Source: Endomychus coccineus (lineage: Eukaryota; Arthropoda; Insecta; Coleoptera; Endomychidae). From it: a DNA stretch of 64,000 nt. The notes under the pieces were generated by a model. That model made no database searches and was not told the origin of the DNA. It was given only the letters and a program-made list of their open reading frames with translations. This document shows, piece by piece, positions 60,756 to 64,000 of this stretch (within the stretch, counting starts at the first letter, position 1; each line of letters opens with the position of its first letter). A program made the position numbers and the translations under genes. Location: assembly GCA_958510875.1 (NCBI GenBank), contig OY294068.1, positions 32,220,297 to 32,284,296 of the forward strand, read 5' to 3'.

Positions 60756-61420
60756 GTTAATGTAGAATTTTACTTATTCCAAAACTTACACATTGACTGA
60801 CATATGAAGTATATAGTTTATACTTAACTTTGTTTATTCGACAAATTGTTCATATTTTTGTAAAAAATGTAATTTATTATTGTATTTGCTACATGATGAG
60901 AATCGCCAGTTCCTTCTTGTAGTAATAGCAAATTGAATTTTGCAATTTTCTAGATTTAAATCAGTTATCATTGATTTCAATTGAATATGGTTTCAAAGAG
61001 TAATCACGGTTGAAGTTTAAATAGAAATTATTTTATTTAGTTGCCATATTTTACAAATCGAATATTTTGTTTTTATTTATTGTGATGGAATGATTACCTG
61101 TTTTAGTCATTTTGTGTTTTTCTACTGATGATTTTGTATATTGGCTTATAAAGGGACCATTTTTATTTTCGTTTATTTAGAATTACTAATTCTCTAACAA
61201 TTAGTTACGTATATATCTGATATTAATGTTCTTTTTCATAAAAGTTGCTAGTTCATCTAGCAAGATAAATAATGTGTGATTACCAAGTTGTGAATGAACC
61301 AGTCTTTCATATTCGCCAGTATGAAGGAGTGGAAAAAGTCAATTTATTTATATTTAATGCTTTTGTATTATTTAACTATTATTATAAAATTGTTATTTAA
61401 TAAACTAAATTTTATTAATA
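60756..61420 (+). other. shot: 3' untranslated region of shot with candidate poly(A) signal
   Basis: AT-rich sequence after the stop. The first canonical AATAAA I find on the + strand is at 61399-61404, followed by T-rich and TTTTGG sequence. The end point is a guess; longer 3' UTRs, common in insect neurons, cannot be excluded. Confidence 0.5.
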
Positions 61421-62630
61421 GTTTCCTGTTTTGGCAGTTCATCACTACCCTTCATATTACAGGAAACCATTGTGGGATATCTCTCCGCATATCAGATCTT
61501 TTATGAGAGCAGGTTTATAAAAAATTGTTGTTCCAATAGGATGTTTTGGATGTCCTGCACAACAAAAGGAAAAGTTTTTTCTGTTGAGAACGAACGTTAC
61601 CTAGTTAACTGATACGAGTCAAATGAAGTTTCCTATTTAGTCATACACCCGTTGTTCCGCTATTAAACCAGAGATGGCACCCTTAATAGAAAGTCATGAT
61701 ATCGTTGTTTGATAAGAAAGAAGTTTGTTAGTCAATGATATAGGCAAAATGGTTTGATCCAAATGGGCATCACCACTAGATGTCACTAGCTCGATTGTGC
61801 CCAAGTCATGGCGTGACAATAATAGCAAATCGTCCAAAGTTCCGCAAATTATTAAATTATGAGATGGTTAACGAAAACTGCAAGAAATTCCAGAAATTCC
61901 TTATAAGTTTCATATTCCATCCAGGAGGCGTACTAGTACAGTGCCATAAATTATTCAATTTTTGGAAGGTTCTATTGAAAGAACCTAGATGTCACGCGCG
62001 ATTGCTTCAAACACTCTTTCTACAGTGACTGCCTAACTATCTTCTTTCTTATCAAACAACGATGATATGGTTAGGTTAAGAAATTTACAGTTGTCTATTC
62101 GACTGGTCCTTCCAGTCCCACCATTGATTGGGTCATCATGATTTTACAAATTATCTGTTGGTTTGGGCACTATTTTTCCATACCTTCTTCCTAGATAAAT
62201 ACTTGAAAGTATTTTACTACCATATAGAAGATCATTGTCATGTTGGAATGCCTAAATTCTGATTATAATCAGGAATAACAATTTGGTTCATTTCTGAAAT
62301 TCTTACATAATTACTTTCGCTACTGAATCAGAGATGGCGCTCGCAAAACCAGTTTTGTTTGAGATAAGGAATAGAATTTTGTATTGTTTTATGAAAGACT
62401 ATACTCCAGGCAAATTTGACGAAAAACCGTCATTTTACAGACCTCTCTGTACGGCTAGCTCTGTTGATTAATGAACGTGTATTATATGTATTAGAGAAGA
62501 CTTTTGCATTCTTGGGACAGTGCCTACTAATGGTATTTCCGCTGATTAGATAATGTTCGGTTCCGATAGTCGAGGCATTTAAGGAGGAAAATCGACGATT
62601 TTTGTACGAATGTTGTAGTTTAAATTTGGA
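61420..62630. other. Region downstream of shot
   Basis: AT-rich. An inverted pair, ATCGTTGTTTGATAAGAAAG (about 61709) and CTTTCTTATCAAACAACGAT (about 62041), marks a possible MITE or hairpin. No gene recognised. Confidence 0.45.
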
Positions 62631-62634
62631 TTAA

Positions 62635-63107
62635 CCCTGTGCTCGAAAAACTGTGGCCATTTTTTTGACTCAAAATATGTCAATTTTGGCGTTTTGATAG
62701 AAAACTGTGAGTTGTATAAAAAAAATGTCTAAAGTAAAAGTCGATTCGAGGTCGTGGGCCCAAGATTGGACCCATTTAGTGTGTATTCTAGCCCCTTTTA
62801 AAATTGAGTATATGTCAGAGTTTTTGTTGTTTTCATATTCTATTTTAGTTTTTATTTCTCTTTTTTTGGTTTTTGGTATTTTGACCTAGCTAATTTTTTC
62901 GCGCGAAAATCGACCATTTTGAAAAATCCTTATTTAACTAATTTCAGACAAATGTTATCGATCTAAAACCAAACTCATTCGAAAGATTTTGGATATTCGG
63001 TGCATAATAATGGAATCTTTCGAATGAGTTTGGCTTTAGATCGATAACATAAGTATTTCGAAGCCATTTTTTGCCAAAAAAATGGTTACAGTTTTTGGAG
63101 CACAGGG
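62635..63107. mobile_element. piggyBac-like MITE with TTAA target duplication
   Basis: Ends CCCTGTGCTC and GAGCACAGGG, each flanked by TTAA, as for piggyBac-type elements. The interior has a strong hairpin: TTATCGATCTAAAACCAAAC..TTCGAAAGATT (62953-62988) against AATCTTTCGAA..GATCGATAA (63014-63048). The host sequence outside the TTAA is itself inverted for about 15 bases (GTAGTTTAAATTTGGA against TCCAAATGTAAACTAC). Non-coding. Confidence 0.75.
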
Positions 63108-63127
63108 TTAATCCAAATGTAAACTAC

Positions 63128-64000
63128 ACCATCGTGTTCAGCGCATCAAAATACATGAGAATAGACCGAAATTGGAGAACCAATTGGAACATTAGAATTA
63201 AACGTCCAGTTCAATTCTGTTTAGTCTCAGATGGACCAGTTGCAATTTTGTAGTTAGAGTCGAATGTTCGATAATTTGAAATACAATAAAAAATGCATCT
63301 AAAACAAGTTCTCCATTCATGTTATTGCATAATATTGAAACATCTGTTGTTGCTGGGAGAAAATTTACTTCCACAATTCAATAAAAATATATGTGCATGT
63401 TATTTTTGAAATAAAAGAGCGTAAAGTAAAGATTATGTTCTATGATTGTTTAATGCTTCTCATAGACAAAAAAGTGGAATCACAAATTAAGGGATAATTT
63501 AGGCAATTGGTGTGATCCTTGATTTATACATTAGTATAATATACTGTGAACGAATCTCAAGCTTTGGGAAAAACAATATATGCAATCATAGTCTTATAAC
63601 TTTAGTCATGGATAATAGACTAGAATAGGAAACTGCTTTTGCCACAAAAGGGCGGCAAGTCGATATACGTGAAAGTAATAGGTAACTCGTGAACGAATTG
63701 ACATTGTTGGCACCTGGCTTGTAGGCCAATTTCCTTACAGGTATTTAAAGCTTCTGCTTCAATGATAGTACATTTGTCAAAGGTGCCCCGAACCCCCTGA
63801 TGTTTTAAAACTTTCCCAGGTGGTATGTAGGGTACCCTAGGGCACCCTGAAGCGTAGTTAGTTTTTTACAAGTCCGGTAAGTTTCTGCTTTTTTTATTTA
63901 AAGTTAGATATGGTCAAGACCATACTCCCTTACAAATTGCAGACATGCAGATGGTTCAGATCCTAAGATATGGCTCAAAAACCGCGAATTTTGAATTTTC
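63128..64000. other. Downstream intergenic sequence
   Basis: AT-rich to 63600; a GC-richer patch at 63780-63860 (GTAGGGTACCCTAGGGCACC) is partly self-complementary. No gene or repeat family recognised. Confidence 0.35.

Overview
The window is AT-rich, intron-rich animal DNA, most likely from an insect. One gene on the + strand fills positions 2256-60755. I identify it as the C-terminal part of the spectraplakin short stop (shot/kakapo, orthologue of MACF1 and dystonin). The actin-binding and plakin exons must lie upstream of the window. Insect is inferred from the close fit to the fly-type Shot tail and from the transposon content (mariner, Penelope-like, jockey-type, palindromic MITEs). A beetle is possible, but I cannot fix the order.

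Layout. From 2256 to 19456, six large exons (10,019 nt, about 3,340 codons) encode the spectrin-repeat rod, about 30 repeats, with a Ser/Arg/Pro-rich linker near 6500-6745. From 21812 to 26827 there are three small phase 2-2 exons (69, 39, 78 nt) forming a flexible linker. Positions 27518-28114 hold the EF-hand pair and the start of the GAS2 domain; 31572-31689 finishes GAS2. From 34026 to 48609 there is an alternative region: a 57-nt phase 1-1 cassette and then three exons that frame alone makes mutually exclusive. From 49801 to 60755 lies the Ser/Arg/Gly-rich tail, with five SxIP EB1-binding motifs, four of them on skippable phase 2-2 cassettes. All junctions I list use GT-AG and keep frame. 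The full set without the 57-nt cassette and with the 38676 exon is 11,868 nt, ending at TAG 60753-60755.

The introns hold many decayed mobile elements. These include fragments of jockey/CR1-type non-LTR retrotransposons, a broken mariner with intact ends, and two other mariner-like transposase remnants. A Penelope-like element is arranged as a giant inverted repeat; one arm has a nearly complete hammerhead ribozyme motif and the other a mutated one. There is also a set of long foldback elements with TA target duplications. Three of these share GTC(C/G/T)-type ends, and these plus a fourth share an internal GTCGCTGA module.

The most interesting points are the three-way exon choice directly after GAS2, the modular SxIP cassettes, substituted residues in both EF-hand loops, the hammerhead/Penelope palindrome, and the foldback family with palindromically arranged tandem repeats. 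No second host gene, tRNA, rRNA or CRISPR array was found. Coordinates of exons come from reading splice sites and frame by eye, with no transcript data.
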